Assembly: GCA_001970855.1 (NCBI GenBank)
Contig: LSSN01002073.1
Span: forward strand, 1 to 29,414
DNA from: Smittium culicis
Taxonomy: Eukaryota > Kickxellomycota > Harpellomycetes > Harpellales > Legeriomycetaceae
Direction of reading: 5' to 3'
Length of the DNA: 29,414 nt
Shown here: positions 1 to 10,253 of the stretch, piece by piece
Numbering within the stretch: position 1 is the first letter of the stretch
Layout of the letters: each line of letters begins with the position of its first letter
Made by a program: the position numbers and the translations under genes
Notes under the pieces: generated by a model
Seen by the model: only the letters and a program-made list of their open reading frames with translations
What the model was told of the DNA's origin: nothing
Databases searched by the model: none

Positions 1-1436
1 CCCTACTGCATAAACTGCGATCAGTGGGCATTGAGGGCAAACTCCTCAATATGATCAAGGGCATGTATGATGCCCCGAAAATCGCAGTTAGAGTTGGAAA
101 TGAAGTTTACAACCCCACTGAATACCTTTTTGGAGTGCGGAAAGGGTGCCCAGCCTCGCCGATACTCTTTGATTTTTATATTAATGATATATTCAAGGGC
201 GTACGAGGTGTGCGGGTGCCTGGGCTCACCTCGCGCATACCTGGACTACTGTTTGCCGACGATGCCGTGCTATTGGCCGAATCATCAGCCGATTTACAAG
301 CCGCACTGGATACCATAACCGAATGGTCGGACACTTGGGAAATGGCTGTGAATGCCTCCAAGTGCGGGATAATGACGATAAGCGGGGAGTTGACTACTGA
401 TATGACCCTGCAGGGCCAAAAAGTCGACTCCACCGACCAGTACACCTACTTGGGCTATATTATGAATAGCAAGTGGGATGTATCTGGGACGATCAAAAAC
501 AACAAGAATAATGTCAGGAAGGCTGTATACGCTGCCTAAAGCTTCCTGAGACGGTCTGATGTACTGACAGCACTAAAAATAAAGTTCATCAATTCGGTGC
601 TGATGTCGATTGGATGTTACGGTGAGGAGACATTTGGCATAAGCCAAGCCAGATGCAAGCCCATACAGGCAGAAATCGACAAGGCGATCCGAATGGTTGC
701 CAGTGTCGGAAAATCAGCCGCCATGGAACGTATCAGGGATGAACTGGGCATAAGCTCAGTGTTCATGTGCACCAGCACAGCCCGTGAGCGTGCATACCAT
801 AAGTGGCCGACCTCAAAAACTTGGATCGCCGACCTCATCAAGGCGTCTATGAAGGCCCGGATGGCCACCTGGGTCACCGGGAGTGCCCGGTGGATTAAAA
901 AATTCTGCTCTCAAGATTCAAACGGTCAGACTATCATCACGATAGTCGACCGGAAACGACGAAATAACCGGTCTGTCATCCACCGGTGGACGGTGGACCG
1001 CAAAATCGGCAAAAAAGGCAACTGGGTCGACCTTCAAGCAATGTATCTGGACCTGAAGCTGGGTCTTCAGGACATTGGAAAAATGCGATTGGGACACATT
1101 CCGGACCCCCCAGCGCCTGTCGAACATGAAAATCGTCGACCGAAAATTCAAAAAATTTTGCCGCTGCTGCAACTTGTGTGTACCTGAGACGGTCGACCAC
1201 ATACTTCTGAGCTGCAGTCGGTGGAAAAATCACCGATCATCAACGATCGGCCGGTTCATACCGATGCCGATCCGCTCTGACGACCAAAAATTTAAAGTTT
1301 ATACATTCTAATTTTATAACTGAATCCGCGTGCCCAGAAAAATTATATTTCAAAGTAAATGTGATTCAACAGCCACCTTGAACAGATTACCAGTGAGTAT
1401 GGAGGTTGCGGAGCGGCGGAGGGAAGAGGCTTAGAT
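1..1436 (+). mobile_element. LINE (non-LTR retrotransposon), 3' portion, broken
   Basis: This segment contains the reverse-transcriptase and C-terminal part of a LINE and runs off the left edge of the window. Its base composition is near balanced, in sharp contrast to the very AT-rich DNA beginning around 1437, so I place the 3' end near that composition break. The stretch 1312-1436 would be the 3' untranslated region. I see no clear poly(A) tail or target-site duplication, and the 5' end is outside the window, so the right boundary is approximate. The clade is not resolved. Confidence 0.75.
3..1311 (+). pseudogene. LINE reverse transcriptase and C-terminal Cys/His motif, disrupted
   Basis: The frame is open from base 3, so the 5' part of the protein lies outside the window. 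The translation shows the RT palm motifs: a GVRKGCPASPILFDFYIND block (bases about 135-190) and the catalytic FADDAVLLA block (about 255-285). A TAA stop at 537-539 interrupts the frame, but the same frame continues cleanly to about 1105. The sequence then switches to the next frame, where a C-x2-C-x7-H-x4-C motif in the context CNLCVPETVDHILLSC is found, ending with a stop at 1309-1311. Such a Cys/His motif after the RT is usual in LINE ORF2 proteins. At least one nonsense mutation and one frameshift make this copy non-functional. It would have reverse-transcribed its own RNA at the chromosomal target. Confidence 0.8.
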
Positions 1437-4308
1437 GATTATATATTTTTTATAAGCTTTTTAATCTTTATAAATAATTTTTAATTGTTTTTTGTATAAC
1501 TTTAATTTAAGTTTATCAAATTCTCTAAGGAAAAAAAAAAGTAGCTAGATGGACTATGTAGATCTTCGTCATTTCGAAATTTCTAATGTAATCAATTGAT
1601 ACCTTCATTATGAATCCTTAACTATGTTATTATCTCATTCAAATTTATTATTAAATATTATTTTTCATATCAAAATAACTAGTTAAAGCCTCACTAATAA
1701 ATAATAGCGATTTATTGGAGATAAACACACAAATTTTCAGTTCCTTATTTTCATATTTTCATATTTTCATTTTGAATCTATTAAATTTATTAATCATATA
1801 TTTGTATTAATTCAGTAAAGTTTACATGTATTTATTATATCTCAACAAAAATAATTTATATATTCATACAATATAGCTGTTAAATGACTATCGTACATTA
1901 ATTTATCTTAGTTTTCAAAAGTAGCAATATTGAATATTTAAATAACATGAATTTTGATCACTTTTACTTAGCTTAAATATTATATGTGGCTTTTTTTTTT
2001 TTATTATTAAAAATCAGTTTAGGTGTTATCACTATAATTTAATCCAAGAAATATAGTAAAATAATATAAATAACCCACAATGGCCAATAGTTGAACAATG
2101 GACTTGATGGCGAATTCAGTGAATTATATTTTTTTCATAGAATAAAGTTGTGTTAGAAAGTTCTCCAATTATTAATATATTGCAGATTTATATTTTAAAC
2201 TTTTTTTTAGCTGAAGAAAGCCACTGAAAGTTATATATAGACATACAATTAATACAATTCTCATAATGACAGATTAGATGCGGCTTAATTTGCTAGGTAT
2301 AAGGTTATGTTTTTTTTTTTTTTTTGAACTATAATTTATAAATTGATTTATATTCTCAATCAAGGGGTTGTTAACTTAGAGTGTTTTGTAAATTTATAAT
2401 TTTATAGATGGTTATTATTTATACATGCCCAGGTGAAAGAGTAAAAATATTTGTAATATTTTTCTCCGTATATTTACAAAGATGTAAAGGTTTTAGTTAA
2501 TAATTTTATGGCAAAATGGATTGAATTGATTTTTGGCGATTCTATTGAAATTGATCGATTTAAAGCAACCTAATAATAAATAGTGTTTCTAATTTAATGA
2601 TAGATATTACATAGGAATATAAAATACTTAGAATTTTAAAAAAATATATAATTCCCTATGCGAACTAATATAGAAAAAAAAATGACAGTTTTCGTTTTTT
2701 CTCGCTCTATTTAACCTAGAATTACATGGTAATAGATATGAATTATTTTAGTGGCGTCTGAATAATAAAAAAACCAAAATTTCCCATATTTTTAATGGGT
2801 ATCTGTCGAAATAAAAACTCAATTATCATAATTAAGATGATTTAAGGTTAATAGCAATACCTTTTTATGCTATGATCGCTACTTTTTTTCTCTTTGTGAA
2901 TGTAAAGACTCTGTTATTATCTTTATTTTTATTTCTCAGCGAGTTTATTTAACTTTAATTCTGCTTATAGTTTTACTTCACATAACGATTATTTCATTCT
3001 GTCATTTTTACGACTTTTCTTGTCTGGGAGTTTATTAAAAATTTTTATTTTACTCTTATTTCTCAACAGGGTTATAATTAATTATTTTTATCTCAAATGT
3101 ACATGTTTACACATAATTTTATTGATAGGCTCCAAGTGCTATAGCACTAAAAATTCTGAAAAATTGTGCAATAATTAGAAATCTATACTTCTATACTTAT
3201 TCGTGGTTTTGTGATAAAACAATTTTCGCGCGTATTGGCTTTCTACTGGGAATGATATATTGTCTCATAAATTTTTTGTTCCTGGGCTGAAGCTCTAAAA
3301 TAACTATTGGATAAAACTACAATGAGTTTTTTTATATAGTTTTCATCAATAAAAAACGTACATTCATTGGCTAATAATACATAATAAGTACATATTTAAA
3401 ATTATTGTGTATTATTTTATAATATGTTTTATGTTTTGTAAATTTTATATTAAATATTTTTTCATGTTTTACTTTGAATATATTATTTACTTTAATTACA
3501 TTATGTGTTTTTTTATTATTAAAGTCAAACTTTATATTAATTTCTGATTGTTTAAAGCTTTTTATATTAAGTCTGTATTTATTTTATTCATATTATGTAT
3601 TCATTAAAAATATATTAAATCTTGCGCCTTATATCATTATGTTATAATTATTTCGCTTATTTTATTTCTGCTTTCTTTTGTATTTATTGTTCAAATTATA
3701 TTTTTCTCCGCCTTTATTTTCTCTTAATGATATAGCGCTATACTACTCCGCGTTTTGGCTCTCTTGCTATAATTGTTTTATTATCCTTTATTCTCCTGCA
3801 CCCCTAATAATTTATCATTTACTAAAAACTTTAATTAATAGCTATTTCTCGATATTTAGCCCCTTTCTTTCCAGTAATCTCGATTATAATTATATTTTCC
3901 CAAGATATACAGTAGATAGATCTTTATCTTAAATTGCCTTGGTTGATATTTCTAGAAAACATTAACATCATTCAAATTAACCGTATAGATAAATCTTAAT
4001 TTTTTTCTACAGTATTTTACTGTTCTGCTTAACACCAATATTAATTCTAGTCTACATATAACATTTTTGTATTAGCTTTTAATTTTCGTAATACTAAATT
4101 ATACTCTATTATTCACTAAATCGAGCTGGCCAGCATAATCTTTCTTACTTCTTAACAACATTGGTTTTTCTATTTGTTACGTACTAACTCTGTGTTTCTG
4201 TTCATACATTAGCTTTTGGAAGAGCTTATTATTTTTATTATTATTTTGTGCTCAATAATTTATTAAACATATTTAAACTATCAATTCTTAATTTGTTCTA
4301 GCTGTAAA
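1437..4308. other. AT-rich intergenic spacer
   Basis: This stretch is extremely AT-rich, with homopolymer A and T runs and a short tandem TTTTCATA-type repeat near 1748-1775. The only longer open frame (3678-3932, plus) encodes a hydrophobic, Tyr/Phe/Leu-rich peptide typical of translated AT-rich DNA, and I do not regard it as a gene. The right end, upstream of the start at 4309, has TTCTAG at 4296-4301. That could be a 3' splice site of an unseen upstream leader exon, but it is equally likely to be chance. I see no tRNA, rRNA or convincing coding sequence. Confidence 0.6.
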
Positions 4309-6630
4309 ATGAGAAAAGATTCTATGAGATACTTAAAAACTCCTTCTAGCATTCCACCAAAGAATGTTGATTCTCCTGAAAGCTCTCCGAATAATTCACT
4401 ATCCGCAAAACCATCGGAATTAAAACCTATTTACCAAAATAAAGAAATCAAGCCTCCCACCAATATTAATATCGACAAGAACAAACTCGAACAGCGCCCA
4501 ACATACATCCTTAAACCCCCCAAAAAAATTGTTAATAATAAAACTTCCCCTTCAAGAATTCTCAACGAGAAAAGAGCAAAAAAACAAAGTCTACAAGTTA
4601 ATACTGATGCTTCGTCAAACATTATAGACTCCAATCAAAAAGCTACACTTAACGATTCCAATATAACACTGCCCAATCTCATACCTCCCTCTAGAAAATC
4701 TATGTCTACTAATTTTGAAAATGAAATAGTTAAAATTAAAGAGCAAAAAAACAACGTTTTAAAAGAACTTGAGAAAATCCAAGCTGAACTTGAATTCACT
4801 AAAGCGTCTTCTTCAAAATCCATATCTGAATTGACAGAGTCACTAAATAAGTCTTCTTTTCAGCTCCAAGTTGAAAAAAATTTACGTAGTGTAGCCGAGT
4901 CTAAACTAGCAACTATGGAATGTGAGTTAGCCGAACTTTCTAGTAATATTCAAGTTGAAGCCCAGAATATTGTGGTTTCCGAGAGAAAAGATAGAAAATC
5001 ACAAGTTGAAAAACTCATTCTTAAAAACAAAGAGATTGAGGATCTACTAGTTATGGAGCGTGCACAGGTATCAGCATTAAAAGATACTATAGAAAGACTC
5101 GGAACGCTTCTTGACGTTGAGAAATCAAAAAACGACAAATTATCCAAAACTGTCGATCGACAGTATTCAGAAATATCCGCTTTTAAGCAAAACCTCCCAT
5201 TCTTAAAAATAAATATCGACAGTTCTAATTCAAACAGCTTAGATACTTTCTATAAGAAGATTTCTTCATCTGACCTTTCGCCTGCCTCCAATAGCACTCT
5301 TCCTACTCATTACACCGGACCAAATTCCAATTTTAGTCCTGACTCATTCAAACCCATTTTTCCTTTTTCCAGGATTATTCACTCCCTCGATTTAGCCAAC
5401 TTTAATCAACTAGACTCTATCAATGATTTACAGTCGAGATGCATAAATTTAAACAATATAAACTCCTCAAATAACACCAAAAATATACCGGAAATCCCTT
5501 CATGGATTTCTTTAAAGATGGGATTCTTTGAATCAGATTTAATTTCAAACGATCTTTCTGACTTCATTTATTCACCTTCTGATAAAGATGCCTACCAATC
5601 GCCATTCTTCTTGAAAATTTATAAAGAGGAGCTTGAACCAACTATAACAACTGTCGACGATTCTAGTTACTCGTTGAGATTTAGCAATTCTTTATTTCCA
5701 AGCTGGAATAAATTCAAAAAAGTTCTCAATTCTATTCAGGATAATTCAATCATCATTGAAAAATGCTACTTTACTGAAGATTCATCTCCATCTCTTACTA
5801 CTAAATCCAATTCACCGCTTAATCAACTTGTTGATAGCTTTAAGCATTCTAATTATTCACCTAACTTTACATCTATTATAGATTTGGAAAACCTAAAAAG
5901 AGATGGCACATCTGGTTTTTCAGACTGGTTTTCTTTTCGCTTAAATAGAAATTCATCTGCACCCCATTTTGAAAAATCTCCTACTTTAATAGAGCCAGGT
6001 GACTTCAACTCAAATCTAATGTACCCTATATTAAAAAAATATCCTTTACAGAGAAATCACACCACTTCCAATGATATACCATCCCCGATTTCAACATCGC
6101 CGGATTTTCTTGGAAATAAAAATTTAGTTTCTTTATCTCCAGAAATATTAAAATCCATTTGCTACTTATGCGAGAATGAGATTTTTAGCAACCGAAATAT
6201 TTCTCTGGATAACTTGAACCATTCCAAGTCTTGTATCTCGGGCTGGCTTAACCACTCTCCACAGTCTATTCCAAGTTTCTCTCCCGATGCTATCCACGAT
6301 GAATTGCCACAATATTATCAAGATTCAGTAAATTATAGCTACCAAGATGCTTTTCTTAAAAATAATGAATTAAGTGCCTCGTCTTTAAACACATTCTATT
6401 TCAAATTCAGGCACTCTGAGTATGAAAATTCTAGAAAATCCATTTGCTTTAAATGCCATTCTCGCATATTATCTGTTTGTGAATTTTTTAGATATATACG
6501 CTTAGTTAGGTCAGGGCTTGTTAAGAATCTCGATATTCGCGAAATAAAATTCAATTTAACGAAACTGAGAACCTTAATGTGGGCTAATAGAGTTGGCTCA
6601 TCAATTGCACTATCTAATGTCAAGCTGTAA
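4309..6630 (+). CDS. Sec2/Rabin-type Rab guanine-nucleotide exchange factor
   Basis: The gene is one uninterrupted 773-codon frame. Residues 1-130 are Pro/Lys/Asn-rich and probably disordered. Residues about 135-292 form a long heptad coiled coil. Its core at about 203-265 (ELAELSSNIQVEAQNIVVSE and the following KDRKSQVEKL, ending in ALKDTIERLG) fits the Sec2 GEF coiled coil, which binds Sec4/Rab8 as a parallel dimer. A long Ser/Asn/Pro-rich middle follows. The C-terminus has two Cys motifs, ICYLCENE near residue 617 and ICFKCHSRILSVCEFFRYIR near 712, followed by a basic helix. This matches the C-terminal region of animal Rabin8/GRAB proteins. The predicted role is activation of a secretory Rab on post-Golgi vesicles for polarised exocytosis. 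The ATG at 4309 is the first in frame after a stop at 4264-4266. Family assignment is from motif recall, not a search. Confidence 0.82.
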   Translation: MRKDSMRYLKTPSSIPPKNVDSPESSPNNSLSAKPSELKPIYQNKEIKPPTNINIDKNKLEQRPTYILKPPKKIVNNKTSPSRILNEKRAKKQSLQVNTDASSNIIDSNQKATLNDSNITLPNLIPPSRKSMSTNFENEIVKIKEQKNNVLKELEKIQAELEFTKASSSKSISELTESLNKSSFQLQVEKNLRSVAESKLATMECELAELSSNIQVEAQNIVVSERKDRKSQVEKLILKNKEIEDLLVMERAQVSALKDTIERLGTLLDVEKSKNDKLSKTVDRQYSEISAFKQNLPFLKINIDSSNSNSLDTFYKKISSSDLSPASNSTLPTHYTGPNSNFSPDSFKPIFPFSRIIHSLDLANFNQLDSINDLQSRCINLNNINSSNNTKNIPEIPSWISLKMGFFESDLISNDLSDFIYSPSDKDAYQSPFFLKIYKEELEPTITTVDDSSYSLRFSNSLFPSWNKFKKVLNSIQDNSIIIEKCYFTEDSSPSLTTKSNSPLNQLVDSFKHSNYSPNFTSIIDLENLKRDGTSGFSDWFSFRLNRNSSAPHFEKSPTLIEPGDFNSNLMYPILKKYPLQRNHTTSNDIPSPISTSPDFLGNKNLVSLSPEILKSICYLCENEIFSNRNISLDNLNHSKSCISGWLNHSPQSIPSFSPDAIHDELPQYYQDSVNYSYQDAFLKNNELSASSLNTFYFKFRHSEYENSRKSICFKCHSRILSVCEFFRYIRLVRSGLVKNLDIREIKFNLTKLRTLMWANRVGSSIALSNVKL

Positions 6631-6960
6631 CTTTTTTTTTAAATATTTTGTTATTGGTGCTCTGTTAATTTTTACTTTTAATCTTAAATTTTTGGAATAA
6701 CTATATTATTCCTGGAAACTGAAAGATATAGTAATATATCCTATTTGATCATTCTAAATCTCCTAATTAAGATAAAATTTTTAAATGTATATTCAGATAT
6801 TTATTTTAAAACATCGCTACGATTAACTAATACATAGTTATAATTAATATAGTAATGAATGTAATTTACTATTTTAAATCTTTAAATTTTTAGTATAGTT
6901 TTTTGCCACATACCGAAATCAATTTGATATAAAATAAACATTATTTAACATCGAATTAAC
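6631..6960. other. AT-rich 3' flank of the Sec2-like gene
   Basis: The stop codon of the Sec2-like gene is followed at once by a T-run and AT-rich DNA that probably includes its 3' untranslated region. I see no other gene. The right end abuts the target-site duplication of the SINE-like insertion. Confidence 0.5.
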
Positions 6961-6974
6961 TATAAAAACGTATA
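6961..6974. repeat. Left target-site duplication of the SINE-like element
   Basis: The 14-bp sequence TATAAAAACGTATA is repeated exactly at 7425-7438. The left copy merges on its right into a TA dinucleotide run and a T9 tract, which are the tail of the minus-strand insertion. Confidence 0.8.
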
Positions 6975-7424
6975 TATATATATATATATTTTTTTTTAAA
7001 CACGGAATTTTATTTGTACGATAACAATAATAGAAAATACGCGGTAAATAAACTAAAAAAATAGAAATTCGGTGCAAGGCATACAAAAACTAATATTCTA
7101 ATACTAATAAATTCCTCTGCCGGTCTACCGGCTGCGTACCTAAAGGGAAATGGGATCAATCTACCAACCGAAAGATCCACCCAGGCATTGCTTCAAGTAG
7201 GCTGGATGACTGAAGTTACAAGCAGTCATTGAATTAATCTCGTTCCAACAAAATTGAATTCGTTGAGATCATTGAGCTCCTAGTCAGAGCCTACATCTAA
7301 CAGGATTAATAAAAAATAGGCTCCTACCCAAACGTGGGAATGATCGACCTGGCTCTCCTACAATAAGCTGCTAAACGGCTGAGTTCCGTAATGCTGTCGA
7401 ACGCTGGACTTGTGCACAGATAAT

Positions 7425-7438
7425 TATAAAAACGTATA
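7425..7438. repeat. Right target-site duplication of the SINE-like element
   Basis: This is an exact copy of the repeat at 6961-6974 and marks the 5' end of the minus-strand retroposon. The three bases TAA preceding each copy at a one-base gap also match, suggesting an 18-bp duplication with one later change. Confidence 0.8.
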
Positions 7439-10253
7439 GATAGTTTTATTTTATTCTATTTTTTGCCTAATACTTTTTAACCCGATCTTATGTAGTAGTC
7501 TGTATTTGATCTACCCAGCATATCCAATTATATTCAATTCGAATAATGTAACAACGAATCACGAAAAAATATTGGCTTTTTGTAGAATGACAACAAATAA
7601 AAAAACGTTATTTTTTTACAAATTACTGGCTACTGAATAATTGTTTATTTTAAAGGAGCATTGATTTGAAATGGGTTAAACATAATTTTTAGGGTGATAA
7701 AGAATGTTTAATTAGTGCTTGGGAAATTATTTAGAGAGTTGGAACTTTTCATATTAACCCTTTGAGGGGAGGTTGGCTTTTTTTTGAACTACCAAAATTA
7801 TCCAACCAAACGACAAGCTGATAAATCAATATAAGATAATAATAAATTATTGGATGATTTATTAAATATACCTAATAACAAATCAACATTATATAAATTA
7901 CCCAATTATCATTTTTGAATTAGTTTGAGGGTGCAGGCTCCGGAAAGGTTTAAATTTCACTGGAGAGTATCATCAAGTGAATTATCTGATAGAATTAATA
8001 ACCTTACCTAATAAAAACAAGCAAATATGGTTTCTAAGGAAAAAAGTTCCATCTCACCTAAGAATGTGTTATATGGGAGACTCTTTATGAGGGAAGCATT
8101 GTATAGTGTAAATTTCTACAGCGTATAAGCTCTCATAAATAATTATAGCTAGCGAATAAAAAAATTTTAATTTTCAGCAAATAAGAATATCAAAAAATAA
8201 ATCGATAAATAGAAAAATAGAAAAATCGAAAGGCCTTTTCAATTTCACGAATAGTAAGCCCCTTCCACAGCACTAGTATTTTAAAAATAACTTTTCATTT
8301 GTTCAAAGATGTTTTAGTTCACCAGACTGTAAAAGTAAAAATTATGTATCTTATTCAGCCAATTAAGTTAAAATCCAATATAAAAGCGCGTAAGAATGGT
8401 TTTTAATTATCGATTTTCGAATGTTCTATCCAATTATAATATATTTTGTAAATTAATATGATTAGTACTATAAGTATTAATGAGTGAACCTCAGGAAGGG
8501 TAAAATACAAATTAAGCTTAGTCAAAAATTTTAATTTCTATGGATGAAATATCATGAGCATTTACGTATACTTATTAGGTAAATCAATTTAAAGTTTGAA
8601 GGCGTTTTACGATATTGATTACTGATAATGACAAAATTTTAATACTTTAATGACTTTATTAGTACTTTAATCGATGTAATTATTATTGTTCGCGCAAACA
8701 CTGATAGATCCGCATATATCGATAATCCAGAGATAAAGTGACTAGTATTGCTATTCTGCGAATAAAATTCCATGTATATGAAAAAAAATAAATATCTATG
8801 TAACGGGATATGGGTATACGGAATTACGAATATTTGTTACCATTAGAGCTGAATTAAGCTGCAGGTATTTTTTGTAATACAGTCTTTGATATACAAAGGT
8901 GTGCAGAATTTACATGGAAAAGCTACCAAAGTTATAATTATTCTTGGCACCACTTAATTGAAATCAGGGTTGAAAGTATAGGAATATGAATTCATTTAAC
9001 AGCTCGCCGTGTAACTTCCAACCACTCTATTTTATAACAGAGCACACACTCACACTTCTTGAAGATCGCTGATATTCTGGTAGCTGCTAACAAATAAAGA
9101 TTTGATAAATATGGGAGATTCTTAGGGCGAGAGGGACTTTTTTCCTTAGAAATTCTATTTGGTTATTTAATTGGGTAAATCTATTGGTTTTATCAGAAAT
9201 ACCATTCGATGATAAATCTATAAGATTTAAAAATAAAAGTAATGTTGCAAAGTAGGAAATTTTTGTTGATAAGTTCTGTCCTTGAAAATAATCTCCGATG
9301 TAAGATAAAAAAAAGCTCTTGGGACAAAAGTAAGTTCAGGCGACAGCGCTTATAAAGTTATTCATCGAGCAGACATGCGTAAAAATAGTGTTATTATCCA
9401 ATAGTATAAACAAGCAATTATAAAGCAAGGCTAGAATAGGTACAGTAAAAAGGTAATATTCATAAAAGGTATCTAAAAGCAAACAAAAGAGCAAATTGTA
9501 GTGGTCGCATGATAAGGTTTATTTATTCATTAGGCGAAGCTTGATATGCTACACACAAGCATAGGTTATGGTCTGATCGATAATGCGCTATCTTGCAGGA
9601 TAACAAATAGGCACTTACAGTTTCGGGCAGTCTGAACCACTGCGCCAAGTAATACAAAGTCTAAATCAAATAATTGAGCGTCTGCACATTTAAAGCAAAA
9701 ATCCTACTTAATTTTAAGCGAATAATAGTAAAAGCATAAACCCCTAAGTACTTTAAATTACAACAATCCTATAATTTTGGCTGTGCGAGCTATTAAATAA
9801 TTATTCACGTCTCTATAAAAGTATTTTAAATTTTGGAACTATCGAGAACGTGCTCGCTGCAATCTTCAGATTAATATTATTCTCGACTTTAAAAGTCTCT
9901 CCTTATCTTTAGATTAATATTATTATCGACTTTGTTATAAAAATCACCTTATAATGCCAACACGCTTTTTTAATTAAAGATATTATCAACCTTATTAATT
10001 TTATCTTATATTTTGGCAATATAAATATAATAACTCTGAAAATCAAGCGTTAGACCATCGAATAATTAGTATGAAAATTTTATTCTAAAGCTTCGAGCTC
10101 TTTCTATCATAAATATCCCTTTTAATTTATATCCCAATTTTATATTCATACTTGCTCATTTTAAATATTTGCTTTAATATTGTACTCATCAATTTATTAA
10201 TCTGTACTACTCTTTGCACTCCTCCTAGATCGCAATCCCTCGATTTCTCAAAA
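7439..10253. other. AT-rich intergenic spacer upstream of the GPD2/GUT2 gene
   Basis: I see no coding region or RNA gene here. A minus-strand box-A-like TGGCGCAGTGG lies at about 9637-9647, but the sequence after it does not fold as a tRNA and lacks a box B at the right distance. Near the right end the 23-bp motif AGATTAATATTATTCTCGACTTT (9868-9890) recurs with one mismatch at 9911-9933, about 320-390 bp upstream of the next start codon. It may be a regulatory repeat or simply a local duplication. Confidence 0.5.

Larger units (their letters stand above)
6961..7438 (-). mobile_element. SINE-like short retroposon with target-site duplication
   Basis: A block about 450 bp long and clearly richer in GC than its surroundings is bounded by the perfect direct repeat TATAAAAACGTATA at 6961-6974 and 7425-7438. 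The duplication extends to 18 bp with one mismatch. Read on the minus strand, the element ends in AATAAA (7009-7014), then A9 (6989-6997), then a TA run. This is the arrangement of a retroposed, polyadenylated RNA. Near its minus-strand 5' end there is a box-A-like GAACTCAGCCG (7376-7386) and a box-B-like GGTCGATCATTCC (7337-7349). They span 50 bp, close to the spacing of a tRNA-type polymerase III promoter, although both are degenerate. No long ORF is present. A tRNA- or 5S-derived SINE is the best reading; a retrocopy of an unknown non-coding RNA is the alternative. Confidence 0.7.

Noticed and set aside
3678..3932. 84-residue plus-strand ORF
   Set aside because: The peptide is almost wholly Tyr, Phe, Leu, Ile and Ser, as expected from chance open frames in AT-rich DNA.
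9580..9660. Possible minus-strand tRNA gene starting at a box-A-like TGGCGCAGTGG, with a CTGTAAG reminiscent of a Tyr anticodon loop
   Set aside because: The anticodon arm does not pair, no TTCGA-type T-loop lies at the right distance even allowing an intron, and no acceptor stem closes.
10152..10253. Upstream in-frame ATG that would extend GPD2/GUT2 by 34 residues
   Set aside because: The extension is an AT-driven hydrophobic stretch, while the downstream ATG gives a basic mitochondrial-type presequence and a protein of usual family length.
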